A stretch of 7,150 bases of DNA from Oscillospiraceae bacterium (GTDB taxonomy: Bacteria > Bacillota > Clostridia > Oscillospirales > Oscillospiraceae): positions 1-7,150 of the forward strand of contig JAFQSI010000281.1 in the NCBI GenBank assembly GCA_017409645.1, written 5' to 3'. Positions 1 to 5,747 of this stretch are shown piece by piece; within the stretch, counting starts at the first letter, position 1; each line of letters opens with the position of its first letter. The position numbers and the translations under genes are program-made. Under the pieces are notes generated by a model. It was not told the DNA's origin and did not search any database. It was given only the letters and a program-made list of their open reading frames with translations.

Positions 1-96
1 ATCGGCTGGAAGATCAGCGCCATCTGCCTGCTGCTCCTGGGCATCACCGCCCCCATCTATTACGCCAAACGCAAAAAAGGCCGCTTCGAGCGGTAA
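1..96 (+). CDS. C-terminal end of an unidentified membrane protein (partial)
   Basis: The reading frame is open from the window edge to a TAA at 94-96 and gives 31 residues. They consist of one hydrophobic stretch (about residues 5-20, rich in I, L, A and C) followed by a strongly basic tail ending in KRKKGRFER. This is the usual look of a last transmembrane helix whose C-terminus stays in the cytoplasm, under the positive-inside rule. The 5' part is outside the window, so the family cannot be named. A transporter or permease is one possibility, but nothing here proves it. A perfect hairpin begins 4 nt after the stop codon, which suggests this gene ends its transcription unit. Confidence 0.6.
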   Translation: MGWKISAICLLLLGITAPIYYAKRKKGRFER

Positions 97-100
97 ATCG

Positions 101-130
101 AGCGCCCGGAACGATTTTGTTCCGGGCGCT
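101..130 (+). terminator. Hairpin after the membrane gene, possible terminator
   Basis: A perfect 12-bp inverted repeat: AGCGCCCGGAAC at 101-112, a 6-nt loop, and GTTCCGGGCGCT at 119-130. It sits 4 nt after the upstream stop codon. Neither strand has a good T-run right after the stem (GTAACATTTCC follows on the plus strand), so it is a weak intrinsic terminator on paper. It could also act as a 3'-end stabiliser. Confidence 0.5.
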
Positions 131-155
131 GTAACATTTCCGCAAAAACCGTGTC
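130..155 (+). promoter_or_regulatory. Candidate ECF-type promoter of the sigma/anti-sigma unit
   Basis: TGTAAC at 130-135 resembles the AAC-containing -35 element of ECF sigma promoters. Sixteen bases later comes TGTC (152-155), close to the CGTC-type -10 element. A start near 161-163 would leave a short leader that just includes the ribosome binding site at 166-173. ECF factors commonly drive their own operon, so this would fit autoregulation. The match is by eye and the motif is short, so chance is a real alternative. Confidence 0.35.
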
Positions 156-165
156 TTTAAGGGTG

Positions 166-173
166 AAAGGAGG
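166..173 (+). promoter_or_regulatory. Shine-Dalgarno that decides the ECF sigma start
   Basis: AAAGGAGG lies 7 nt before the ATG at 181. Two other in-frame starts are possible. The GTG at 151 lies upstream of this site and would translate through it. The ATG at 175 is only 1 nt away, too close to use it. The spacing therefore selects 181. Confidence 0.8.
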
Positions 174-180
174 AATGACC

Positions 181-732
181 ATGACGGATGAAGAGATCAT
201 CGCGCTGTATTTCGCCCGAAACGAAGATGCCATCGCCGCCACCCAGCGCAAATACGACGGCTACTGCCGGAGTCTGATCGGGCGGCTGCTGTCGAATCCG
301 CGGGATGTGGAGGAGACGGTCAGCGACCTGTGGCTGAAGGCCTGGATGTCCATCCCGCCCAACCGGCCGGAGCGTCTGGGGCTGTATCTGGCCCGGATCG
401 GGCGGAACCTGGCCTGCAACCGGCTCCGGGAGAATTCCGCCGCCCGGCGGGGCGATGGGGCCGACGCCCTCCTCGACGAGCTGAGCGAGGTCCTGGGCGG
501 CGTCAGCACCGAGGAGGTGGTGGACGCAAAGGAGCTGCAGCGGGCCGTGAACGGCTTCCTGCGGCGTCTCCCGGAGCGGGAGTGCAGCATCTTCGTGCGC
601 CGGTGCTTCTGGGCCGAATCCGCCGCTGAGATCGCCCGGCGGTACCGGATGCGGGAAAATACCGTCACCGTCACACTGCACCGGACCCGGAAAAAGCTCC
701 GGGAATACTTAATCAAGGAGGGTTATCTATGA
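181..732 (+). CDS. ECF-type RNA polymerase sigma factor
   Basis: A 183-residue sigma-70 family protein with the compact two-domain layout of ECF factors. Region 2 spans about residues 26-82 and contains the DVEETVSDLWLKAW segment (42-55), which corresponds to the core-binding and -10 helices. A linker of about 35 residues, partly acidic, follows. Region 4 spans about 125-177, with LPERECSIFVRRCFW leading into a helix-turn-helix (about 147-172, AAEIARRYRMRENTVTVTLHR) that should read the -35 element. Regions 1 and 3 are absent, as expected. It is followed with a 4-nt overlap (ATGA at 729-732) by a membrane protein that is probably its anti-sigma factor, so it likely responds to an envelope signal. 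The start at 181 is chosen from the AAAGGAGG 7 nt upstream. The subgroup and regulon are not identifiable from this sequence. Confidence 0.9.
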   Translation: MTDEEIIALYFARNEDAIAATQRKYDGYCRSLIGRLLSNPRDVEETVSDLWLKAWMSIPPNRPERLGLYLARIGRNLACNRLRENSAARRGDGADALLDELSEVLGGVSTEEVVDAKELQRAVNGFLRRLPERECSIFVRRCFWAESAAEIARRYRMRENTVTVTLHRTRKKLREYLIKEGYL

Positions 733-1523
733 ACGAATACGACCTGTTTGACGCCTTCGGAGGCGTCGACGACGCGCTGCTGGAGCGGTCCGAGCGAAAG
801 CCCGTCCGCAGGCTGCCCCTGAGAAAGGCCCTGATCGCCGCCGCGGCGGTGATGGCGCTGGCGGTGACTGTATTCGCTGCACCCTTGATCGCGGAGTTGC
901 TGTTTCACACGGACTATGAAAAAACCTTTGTAGGCTTTGTATCCGAGAATGCTGACGGAAAGATCGTGGTGTACGCAGATACCTACCGCATTGACTTTAC
1001 ACTGGAAAACCCTGACGCTGTTCCCGTCCATTTCGAGAGCTTTAACATCCCAACCTACTTCGAGCAGAACGGATGGTATCAGGATTATGGCTACGACCTG
1101 ACTGAAAATCGACGTTATCCCTGCATGGAGTATATGTGGCTTCCGTCGAAATATAGTAATAGCTGGTGCATTTTCTCCCAGTCGGTATTTGTACAGCCCC
1201 CCTATGATGCGTCCGCTCCGCTCGGTACTGGCCAGTTCTTTCTCCCCATCCCGCCGGATTACGAACTGTTCGAGGAAACACTTCTGATCCTTGACCGAGA
1301 GATCACCAGCTACCGAGTTGATTACGATGCTAACTTTGGAGAACGCTACCTATTCTGGACAGATGGACAGTATGCCTACCAGCTTAATACCACAACGGAC
1401 ATCACCGAGGACGTAATCGGCAAAATCATCGAATCCATAGAAAGTGTCAACGACAACAGTAGCTATCTCAAGACCGGAACTCATATGATTCCAGCTCAAT
1501 TGATCCCTTCATGCATCCCATAA
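729..1523 (+). CDS. Single-pass membrane protein, probable anti-sigma factor or sensor
   Basis: This 264-residue protein is coupled to the ECF sigma gene by an ATGA overlap, and AAGGAGG (715-721) lies 7 nt before its ATG. A short, charged cytoplasmic segment (1-33, with a basic cluster KPVRRLPLRK) precedes one transmembrane helix (about 34-58). The remaining 200 or so residues lie outside. This topology, directly after a sigma gene, is typical of anti-sigma factors in Clostridia. The zinc-binding HxxxCxxC motif of the ZAS family is absent. The segment at about 207-238 (LFWTDGQYAYQLN, then a helix) looks like the C-terminal part of DUF4367-type extracellular domains, though this is from memory of the pattern. 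Three cysteines (132, 147, 262) lie outside the membrane. The first 45 codons are GC-rich (70% in 781-840), while the rest is much lower (45% in 1321-1380). The anti-sigma role is inferred from context. Confidence 0.75.
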   Translation: MNEYDLFDAFGGVDDALLERSERKPVRRLPLRKALIAAAAVMALAVTVFAAPLIAELLFHTDYEKTFVGFVSENADGKIVVYADTYRIDFTLENPDAVPVHFESFNIPTYFEQNGWYQDYGYDLTENRRYPCMEYMWLPSKYSNSWCIFSQSVFVQPPYDASAPLGTGQFFLPIPPDYELFEETLLILDREITSYRVDYDANFGERYLFWTDGQYAYQLNTTTDITEDVIGKIIESIESVNDNSSYLKTGTHMIPAQLIPSCIP

Positions 1524-1541
1524 CACCATAATACGAAAAAC

Positions 1542-1567
1542 GCCCCGGTTCCGAATGGAACCGGGGC
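1542..1567. terminator. Bidirectional intrinsic terminator between convergent genes
   Basis: A perfect 11-bp stem (GCCCCGGTTCC at 1542-1552, loop GAAT, GGAACCGGGGC at 1557-1567). On the minus strand it is followed by five Ts (the A-run 1536-1540), which serves the Dabb gene ending at 1580. On the plus strand AGC then TTTT (1571-1574) follows, a weaker signal for the sigma/anti-sigma unit ending at 1523. Its position between two convergent genes fits use in both directions. Confidence 0.85.
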
Positions 1568-1579
1568 AGCTTTTGCAGC

Positions 1580-1864
1580 TTAATACTCGTAATCAGCGCA
1601 ATAGCGCTTGTCGAGCAGGTGGAAGAACTTCGCCTTGGCCTCCTCGTGGAGGGGGTGGGTGGCGTAGGCGGCCAGAGCCTCCCGGCTCTCGAACTCGGAG
1701 TACAGGGCGTAGTCCATGCCGCCCTGGTAAGCCTGGCAGATCTCCAGCCAGTTCAGGCCCTCGATCTTGCCCACCAGGGGCTCCAGGGCGTCGGCCACGA
1801 TCTGGACGGCCTCCTCCTTGTTGACGCCTTCCTTGAAGGTGTACAGAACGATATGCTTGACCAT
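1580..1864 (-). CDS. Dabb family (stress-responsive alpha/beta barrel) protein
   Basis: A 94-residue protein with the full Dabb pattern (PF07876 by recognition): the first strand MVKHIVLYTFKEG with the conserved His4, a helix with KEEAVQIVADALEPL, then the DYALYSEFESREALAAYATHP segment (about 51-71) and a closing helix and strand. Dabb proteins are small ferredoxin-like barrels that usually dimerise. Some relatives are enzymes or heme- or polyketide-related, but many bacterial members have no known function, so none is assigned here. The length is normal for a single-domain member and the gene looks intact. AGGAGAG lies about 7 nt before the ATG. It is on the same strand as the large operon but downstream of that operon's terminator and of a hairpin-rich repeat, and I see no clear promoter in the 35 nt between the repeat and the start codon. 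Confidence 0.88.
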   Translation of the reverse strand: MVKHIVLYTFKEGVNKEEAVQIVADALEPLVGKIEGLNWLEICQAYQGGMDYALYSEFESREALAAYATHPLHEEAKAKFFHLLDKRYCADYEY

Positions 1865-1899
1865 AATTATCTCTCCTCTAGATTACAGAAAGTCTCGTA

Positions 1900-2015
1900 C
1901 TTGGCCCCCTCTCTGAGGGGGCTGTCGGCTTGCCGACTGGGGGCGTGCCGCTGCATCATCCTCGGACACTCCCTCCACCGCTTCGCGGTCCCCCTCCCTC
2001 TGAGAGGGAGGCAAG
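1900..2015. repeat. Palindromic intergenic repeat: two inverted hairpin units (REP/BIME- or MITE-like)
   Basis: The ends are imperfect inverted repeats: 18 of 22 bases match between the left end (1900-1921) and the reverse complement of the right end, starting CTTGG on one side and CTTGC on the other. Each end is also a hairpin. The left has GCCCCCTC (1904-1911), TCT, GAGGGGGC (1915-1922). The right has CCTCCCTC (1993-2000), TGA, GAGGGAGG (2004-2011). Just inside each is a second hairpin: GTCGGC-TT-GCCGAC (1924-1937) and ACCGC-TTC-GCGGT (1977-1989). There is no ORF inside. Elements with this CTCCCTC...GAGGGAGGCAAG look are, as I recall, common in intergenic regions of gut Clostridia. No clear target-site duplication is visible. 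Confidence 0.8.
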
Positions 2016-2025
2016 AGAAATAACC

Positions 2026-2057
2026 AAAAATACCGGAGCCGGAAACCGGCCCCGGTA
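2026..2057 (-). terminator. Intrinsic terminator of the dnaG-ispH/S1 operon
   Basis: A 12-bp stem (2031-2042 paired with 2046-2057, 3-nt loop) ends 12 nt after the stop codon of the ispH-S1 fusion. The single imperfect pair becomes a G-U wobble in the minus-strand transcript. Five Ts (the A-run at 2026-2030) follow in the minus direction, with more T-rich sequence beyond, so this is a good intrinsic terminator for the long minus-strand operon. Confidence 0.9.
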
Positions 2058-2069
2058 TATGGGATTCAA

Positions 2070-4007
2070 TTACTCGGCGTCAGCCTCGTCCTCCAGCAGG
2101 GCGCGGATGGACAGGGAGATGCGCTTGTTCTCGGCATCGACGTCGGTGATCTTGACCTTGACGTCCTGACCCTCGGACAGAACATCCTCGGGCTTGTTGA
2201 TGCGGCGCTCGGCGATCTGGCTGATGTGGATCAGGCCGTCGACACCGGGCAGGATCTCGGCGAAGGCGCCGAAGGTCATCAGCTTCACGACCTTGGCATC
2301 GACGACGTCGCCGATCTGGTAGTTGGTCATGAACTGGTTCCAGGGGTTCATCTCAGCGGTCTTGTAGCCCAGAGAGATCTTGTGCTTGACGGGGTCGAAG
2401 GAGATGACGTAAACGTCGATCTCGTCGCCCACCTTGACCACATCGGCGGGAGTCTTGATGCGGTTCCAGGACAGCTCGGAGACATGGACCATGCCATCGA
2501 CGCCGCCGATATCGACGAAAGCACCGTAGGAGGTCAGGCTCTTGACCACGCCGTGGTACTTGGAGCCTTCCTGGATCTCGGCCCAGATCTTCTCCTGAGC
2601 AGCCTTGCGCTCCTCAGCGTTGACGGCCCGGATGGAGCCGATGACGCGGCGGCGGGCGCGGTTGACCTCAGTGATCTTCAGCTTGACAGTCTTGCCGACC
2701 ATGCCGGTCATGTCGCCGCCCTTGGCGATGCCGGACTGGGAAGCGGGGATGAAGACGCGGATGCCCTTGACGGAAGCGACCAGGCCGCCCTTGTTCTCCT
2801 CGGTGATGTTGCCCTCGACAGTGGTCTTCTCCTCAGCGTAGGCAGCCATCTCGTCCCAGATCTTCATGCCGTCCAGCTTCTTCTTGGACAGCTGAACAGT
2901 GCCCTCCTGATCGTTGACGCGAACGACGAAGACCTCGATCTCCTGACCCACGGACAGGATGTCCTCGGGCTTGACGGTGGGATCGGCGCTGACCTCGTCA
3001 TAGGGGATGTAGCCGGCGTGCTTGGTGCCCAGATCGACGGAAATCTCGGTGTTGCCGATACCGGTGACGACACCGGTGACCTTATCTCCTGTATTCAAAG
3101 TCTTGATGGACTGCTCGAGCAGTGCCTCGAAGCTCTCCTCCTGAACAGCCTCAACATTGGTAATTTCATTCATAGTCTTGTTGACCTCCTTTATAATCCA
3201 CGCCGGCGTGGAAGCGCCAGCCGTGATTCCAACAGCAGTGACACCGCGGAAATCTTCGGCGTTCAACTCGTCAGCATTGTCCACCAAAAAAACTTTTCCG
3301 CAATGCTCCCGGCAGATCATGGCGAGGCGTCCTGTGTTGGAACTCTTTGCGTCTCCTACGACTACCATGGCCTGACATTCATAGCTCAGCTTTGCTGCCT
3401 CACTCTGCCGGAATTCAGTTGCTTTGCATATTGTATCAAAGATTTTCAAATTAGTAAACAGTTTTTTTGCAATTTCACCGCACATTTTCCACAAAAATTC
3501 AGTGGAGGTTGTTTGGCAAACCATACAAATGGGGGTATCGGGGCTTACTTCGCCGGATCTCGCCCAGTTTTCAAGCTCCTCAGGGCTTTCGAAGATGCGG
3601 CAGTCGCTGCACCAGCCGGCGATGGCAGTGACCTCCGGGTGGGTCCGGGTGCCGATGATGACGGGCAGCCGCCCCTCCTCCTCGGCCTTCTGGACGATGC
3701 CGTGGATCCGCTTGACGAAGGGACAGGTGGCGTCGATGATCTCCACGCCCATATTTTCCAGCCGCTGCTGGACAGCGCGGGACACGCCGTGGGAGCGGAT
3801 GATGACGGTGCTGCCGGGGGAAGCCTCCTCAGGCTCTTTGATCACGCTGACGCCCATCTCCTCGAACCGGCCCACCTGATGGCGGTTGTGGATGATGGGA
3901 CCCAGGGTGGATACGGTCTTTCCGCTCTTGGCGGCCTGCTCCACCAGCTCCACGGCCCGGCTGACGCCGAAGCAGAAGCCCGCATTCTTGGCGATCGTCA
4001 CGCTCAT
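2070..4007 (-). CDS. ispH: Fused 4-hydroxy-3-methylbut-2-enyl diphosphate reductase (IspH) / ribosomal protein S1
   Basis: A 645-residue bifunctional protein. Residues 1-278 are IspH (LytB), the iron-sulfur enzyme that makes IPP and DMAPP from HMBPP in the last step of the MEP pathway. The three cluster cysteines are at 12 (AGFCFGV), 95 (DATCPFV) and 194 (DTICKAT). Substrate-site residues are also present: His40, His73 (RSHG), His123 and Glu125 (THPEV), Thr166-Thr167, Ser222/Asn224 (KSSNT) and Ser266 (AGAST). Residues about 303-638 carry four S1 RNA-binding domains (about 305-376, 396-460 which is more divergent, 481-548, 566-636), as in clostridial S1-type proteins, which bind mRNA and the 30S subunit. 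The tail is acidic. This fusion is known in Clostridia and is not new. The start overlaps the cmk stop by 4 nt. Within the gene, 3183-3545 is AT-rich and contains an internal promoter-like site and an SD plus ATG for S1 alone, described separately. Confidence 0.95.
   Translation of the reverse strand: MSVTIAKNAGFCFGVSRAVELVEQAAKSGKTVSTLGPIIHNRHQVGRFEEMGVSVIKEPEEASPGSTVIIRSHGVSRAVQQRLENMGVEIIDATCPFVKRIHGIVQKAEEEGRLPVIIGTRTHPEVTAIAGWCSDCRIFESPEELENWARSGEVSPDTPICMVCQTTSTEFLWKMCGEIAKKLFTNLKIFDTICKATEFRQSEAAKLSYECQAMVVVGDAKSSNTGRLAMICREHCGKVFLVDNADELNAEDFRGVTAVGITAGASTPAWIIKEVNKTMNEITNVEAVQEESFEALLEQSIKTLNTGDKVTGVVTGIGNTEISVDLGTKHAGYIPYDEVSADPTVKPEDILSVGQEIEVFVVRVNDQEGTVQLSKKKLDGMKIWDEMAAYAEEKTTVEGNITEENKGGLVASVKGIRVFIPASQSGIAKGGDMTGMVGKTVKLKITEVNRARRRVIGSIRAVNAEERKAAQEKIWAEIQEGSKYHGVVKSLTSYGAFVDIGGVDGMVHVSELSWNRIKTPADVVKVGDEIDVYVISFDPVKHKISLGYKTAEMNPWNQFMTNYQIGDVVDAKVVKLMTFGAFAEILPGVDGLIHISQIAERRINKPEDVLSEGQDVKVKITDVDAENKRISLSIRALLEDEADAE
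3171..3192 (-). promoter_or_regulatory. Internal Shine-Dalgarno and ATG at the IspH/S1 junction
   Basis: On the minus strand AAAGGAGGT (3192-3184) is followed after 10 nt by an in-frame ATG (3173-3171), which is Met279 of the fusion. This is where the IspH fold should end, and the following residues (MNEITNVEAVQEES, then FEALLEQSIKTL) look like the N-terminus of a free S1 protein. Initiation here would give a separate S1 of about 367 residues. The SD is nearly perfect to 16S rRNA, but it also encodes the IKEV residues often found at the IspH end, so coincidence is possible. Confidence 0.5.
3430..3458 (-). promoter_or_regulatory. Candidate promoter inside ispH, upstream of the S1 half
   Basis: On the minus strand: TTTACT (3458-3453), exactly 17 nt, then TACAAT (3435-3430), with a TG one base before the -10 box (an extended -10). 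This is close to the housekeeping consensus TTGACA-17-TATAAT. A start near 3423 would give a leader of about 250 nt before the internal ATG at 3173. It lies in a 60-base block (3421-3480) of only 28% GC inside a GC-rich gene. AT-rich coding DNA can look like a promoter by chance. Confidence 0.4.
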
Positions 4008-4687
4008 ACCTTACACTTCTCCCTTACGATGCTGCCCATGTGGGCGATGACCTGCTCGATGGTCATGTCCGAGGTGTCCACCAGGATGTGGCTCTTCGTC
4101 TGCTTCAGGGGGGCCACGGCGCGGGTCATGTCAGCATGATCCCGGTCGTTGACCTCCTTGAGGACCTTCTCAAAGGAATCCTTGCTGCCCTTGGCTTGCA
4201 GCTCATCAAAGCGGCGCCTGGCCCGGACCTCGGGGGAGGCGGTCAGGAAGAATTTGACATCGGCCCTGGGCAGGACCACGGAGCCGATATCCCGGCCGTC
4301 CATGATGACGTTGTGCTTCTTCGCCACGTCCCGCTGCATATCCAGCAGCCGCTCCCGGACAAGCGCATGGGCGGAAACGGTGGAGGCGATCCTGGAGATC
4401 TCCGGCGTGCGGATCTCCTCGGAGACGTCGATCTCATTGAGGAACATGTGCTGGGAGCCGTCCTCGTCGTCCCATTCGATCTCAATGACACACTCGTCGA
4501 TGTACTTGGTGATGCCGTCGATGTCCTTCGGGCCGATGCCGATCAGGTTGAAGAAATAGCCCAGGGTCCGGTAGATGGCCCCGGTGTCCACATAATGGAA
4601 GCCCAGCTCCTTCGCCAGTGCCTTGGCGATGGTGCTTTTGCCCGCACCGGCGGGGCCGTCGATGGCGACAGAATAGAATTTACCCAT
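4004..4687 (-). CDS. cmk: Cytidylate kinase (CMP/dCMP kinase)
   Basis: A 227-residue soluble enzyme that uses ATP to phosphorylate CMP and dCMP to their diphosphates, feeding RNA, DNA and phospholipid precursors. The P-loop is GPAGAGKST at 11-19. DTGAIYR (34-40) is the family motif near the nucleotide monophosphate site. GRDIG (131-135) sits in the core, the arginine-rich lid RARRR is at 155-159, DRDHADMTR (181-189) contacts the substrate, and the last strand has VDTSDM (203-208). The length is normal for the bacterial Cmk family and nothing is missing. AGGAGAGG lies close upstream of the ATG, starting within the stop codon region of the preceding sigma-like gene (13-nt gap). The stop overlaps the ispH-S1 start by 4 nt. 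In many Clostridia plsC lies between cmk and ispH; here it does not. Confidence 0.96.
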   Translation of the reverse strand: MGKFYSVAIDGPAGAGKSTIAKALAKELGFHYVDTGAIYRTLGYFFNLIGIGPKDIDGITKYIDECVIEIEWDDEDGSQHMFLNEIDVSEEIRTPEISRIASTVSAHALVRERLLDMQRDVAKKHNVIMDGRDIGSVVLPRADVKFFLTASPEVRARRRFDELQAKGSKDSFEKVLKEVNDRDHADMTRAVAPLKQTKSHILVDTSDMTIEQVIAHMGSIVREKCKV

Positions 4688-4700
4688 GTTGTCCTCTCCT

Positions 4701-5747
4701 TTATTCTTTGCTCTGACGCATCTTCGTCAGGGCGGAAGTTTCCAGCTCCACGACCTCAGAAACGGTCAGGTTCAGCTTTCGGCCCACCTCGGCGGCGGTC
4801 TGGGGGGCCTTGCCGTCCAGGCCGTAGCGCATGGAGACGACCTTGCTCTCCAGCTCGGAGATGCCGGACATCAGGCTGTCCACCCGCTCCCGGGTCTGGT
4901 AGTAGGCGGTGTCCTCCACCGCCTGGGCGTCCTCGGGGGATTCCTCCTCGGGCTCCCTGGTTTCGTGGGCCCTGCCCACGAGACGGGCATTGTCCAGGAA
5001 TTTGCGGACCGTCTCGACCTCGGAGACCGTCATGTGCATGGCCTCTGCGACCTCATCCAGGGTGGGATTCCGGCCCAGCTCGCTCAGGAGCCGCTCGTCC
5101 ACCATCCGGTAGTCCTCCACGGCCTGACGCATCTTCTGGCCCAGACCGGAGGCTCTGGCCTGACGCAGGATGGCCTGGGCCATATACTGGCGGATCCACC
5201 AGTCCCGGCAGTCCTCAAAATTCCCGCCGGCAAAGCCGACGGTCCCCTGCCACAGGCCCAGGCTGCCCTCCTGGATCAGATCCAGCAGCAGCACGCCGTA
5301 GCCGGTGTATTCCCCTGCCAGCTCCACCACGCGGCTCAGACAGAGGTTCACGATCCGGGTCCGCAGGCCCTCGTCGCTGCGGTCCTTCGCCAGCTGCTCC
5401 GACAGCAGCCGCAGGTCCCCCTGAACGGGGATGGCAGCCAGCTCCTCCAGATACAGCCGCAGGGGGTCATTTTCCTCCAGGCCGGACAGCAGCTTTCCAT
5501 CCCGGACCAGCTGCTGCTCCTCCCGCAGGCGTCGGGCCGCCTCGCCGGTGGCGCCGCCGCGGGGCAGGTCGCTCAGATCGATGGCAACGGATGCATCCTC
5601 CAGATCCAGAAAGGTCTCCTCCAGGGCATCATCATCCTCGCCCTCGAAAAAGGTCAGAAGCTGCGCAGCGGAGATGCTGCTGTCATAGAAATCCTCCAGA
5701 AACGACTCCCAGGGAGTCAGCTCGAAGGTGATCTCATTCTTGTTCAT
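4701..5747 (-). CDS. Degenerate sigma-70-like protein, second of a tandem pair
   Basis: A 348-residue intact reading frame recognisable as sigma-70 family but far from consensus. Residues about 24-62 (SAAQLLTFFEG, acidic helix, LEDASVAIDL) resemble region 1.1. NDPLRLYLEELAAIP (93-107) is clear region 1.2. Region 2 starts near 128 and has the conserved LLLDLIQEGSLGL (153-165). The FSTYAT of region 2.3 is replaced by FEDCRD (177-182), after which WWIRQ (183-187) and the AI..QAR spacing of primary sigmas are kept. Region 3 is about 212-255 (LGRNPTLDEVAEAM). An acidic linker follows (262-279). The final HTH (about 312-345) has lost the basic RERxRQIE contact residues, reading SEVVELE. It should bind core RNA polymerase, if anything, but not a normal -35 box. 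The ATG overlaps the stop of the upstream sigma gene by 4 nt, with GGAGG 10 nt before it. It may be a modulator or sigma partner; its function is unknown. Confidence 0.8.
   Translation of the reverse strand: MNKNEITFELTPWESFLEDFYDSSISAAQLLTFFEGEDDDALEETFLDLEDASVAIDLSDLPRGGATGEAARRLREEQQLVRDGKLLSGLEENDPLRLYLEELAAIPVQGDLRLLSEQLAKDRSDEGLRTRIVNLCLSRVVELAGEYTGYGVLLLDLIQEGSLGLWQGTVGFAGGNFEDCRDWWIRQYMAQAILRQARASGLGQKMRQAVEDYRMVDERLLSELGRNPTLDEVAEAMHMTVSEVETVRKFLDNARLVGRAHETREPEEESPEDAQAVEDTAYYQTRERVDSLMSGISELESKVVSMRYGLDGKAPQTAAEVGRKLNLTVSEVVELETSALTKMRQSKE

Noticed and set aside
151..180. GTG at 151 or ATG at 175 as the start of the ECF sigma gene
   Set aside because: The SD at 166-173 lies after 151 and only 1 nt before 175. 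The ATG at 181 has ideal spacing and starts with a typical sigma N-terminus.
1900..2015. CRISPR array or riboswitch in the gene-free stretch 1865-2069
   Set aside because: There are no regularly spaced direct repeats, only inverted hairpin units, and no recognisable riboswitch core. The stretch lies between a terminator and the gene start with no aptamer-like folding seen by eye.
1555..2023. Plus-strand open frames over the Dabb gene and the repeat
   Set aside because: They run through a terminator, the antisense of a clear Dabb gene and a palindromic repeat, and have no domain resemblance.
2070..4007. The IspH-S1 fusion as a new gene fusion or assembly error
   Set aside because: This fusion is an established feature of many Clostridia, and the frame is continuous with complete catalytic residues.
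2226..4139. A 637-codon open frame on the plus strand opposite ispH-S1
   Set aside because: It is the antisense shadow of a GC-rich gene. Its product is low-complexity (D, L, G, V, A rich) with no family resemblance, while the minus strand encodes unmistakable IspH and S1 motifs.
4701..5747. The second sigma-like gene as a pseudogene
   Set aside because: The frame is intact over 348 codons, has an SD, overlaps its neighbour in the normal coupled way, and keeps several sigma motifs. Decay cannot be excluded but is not shown.
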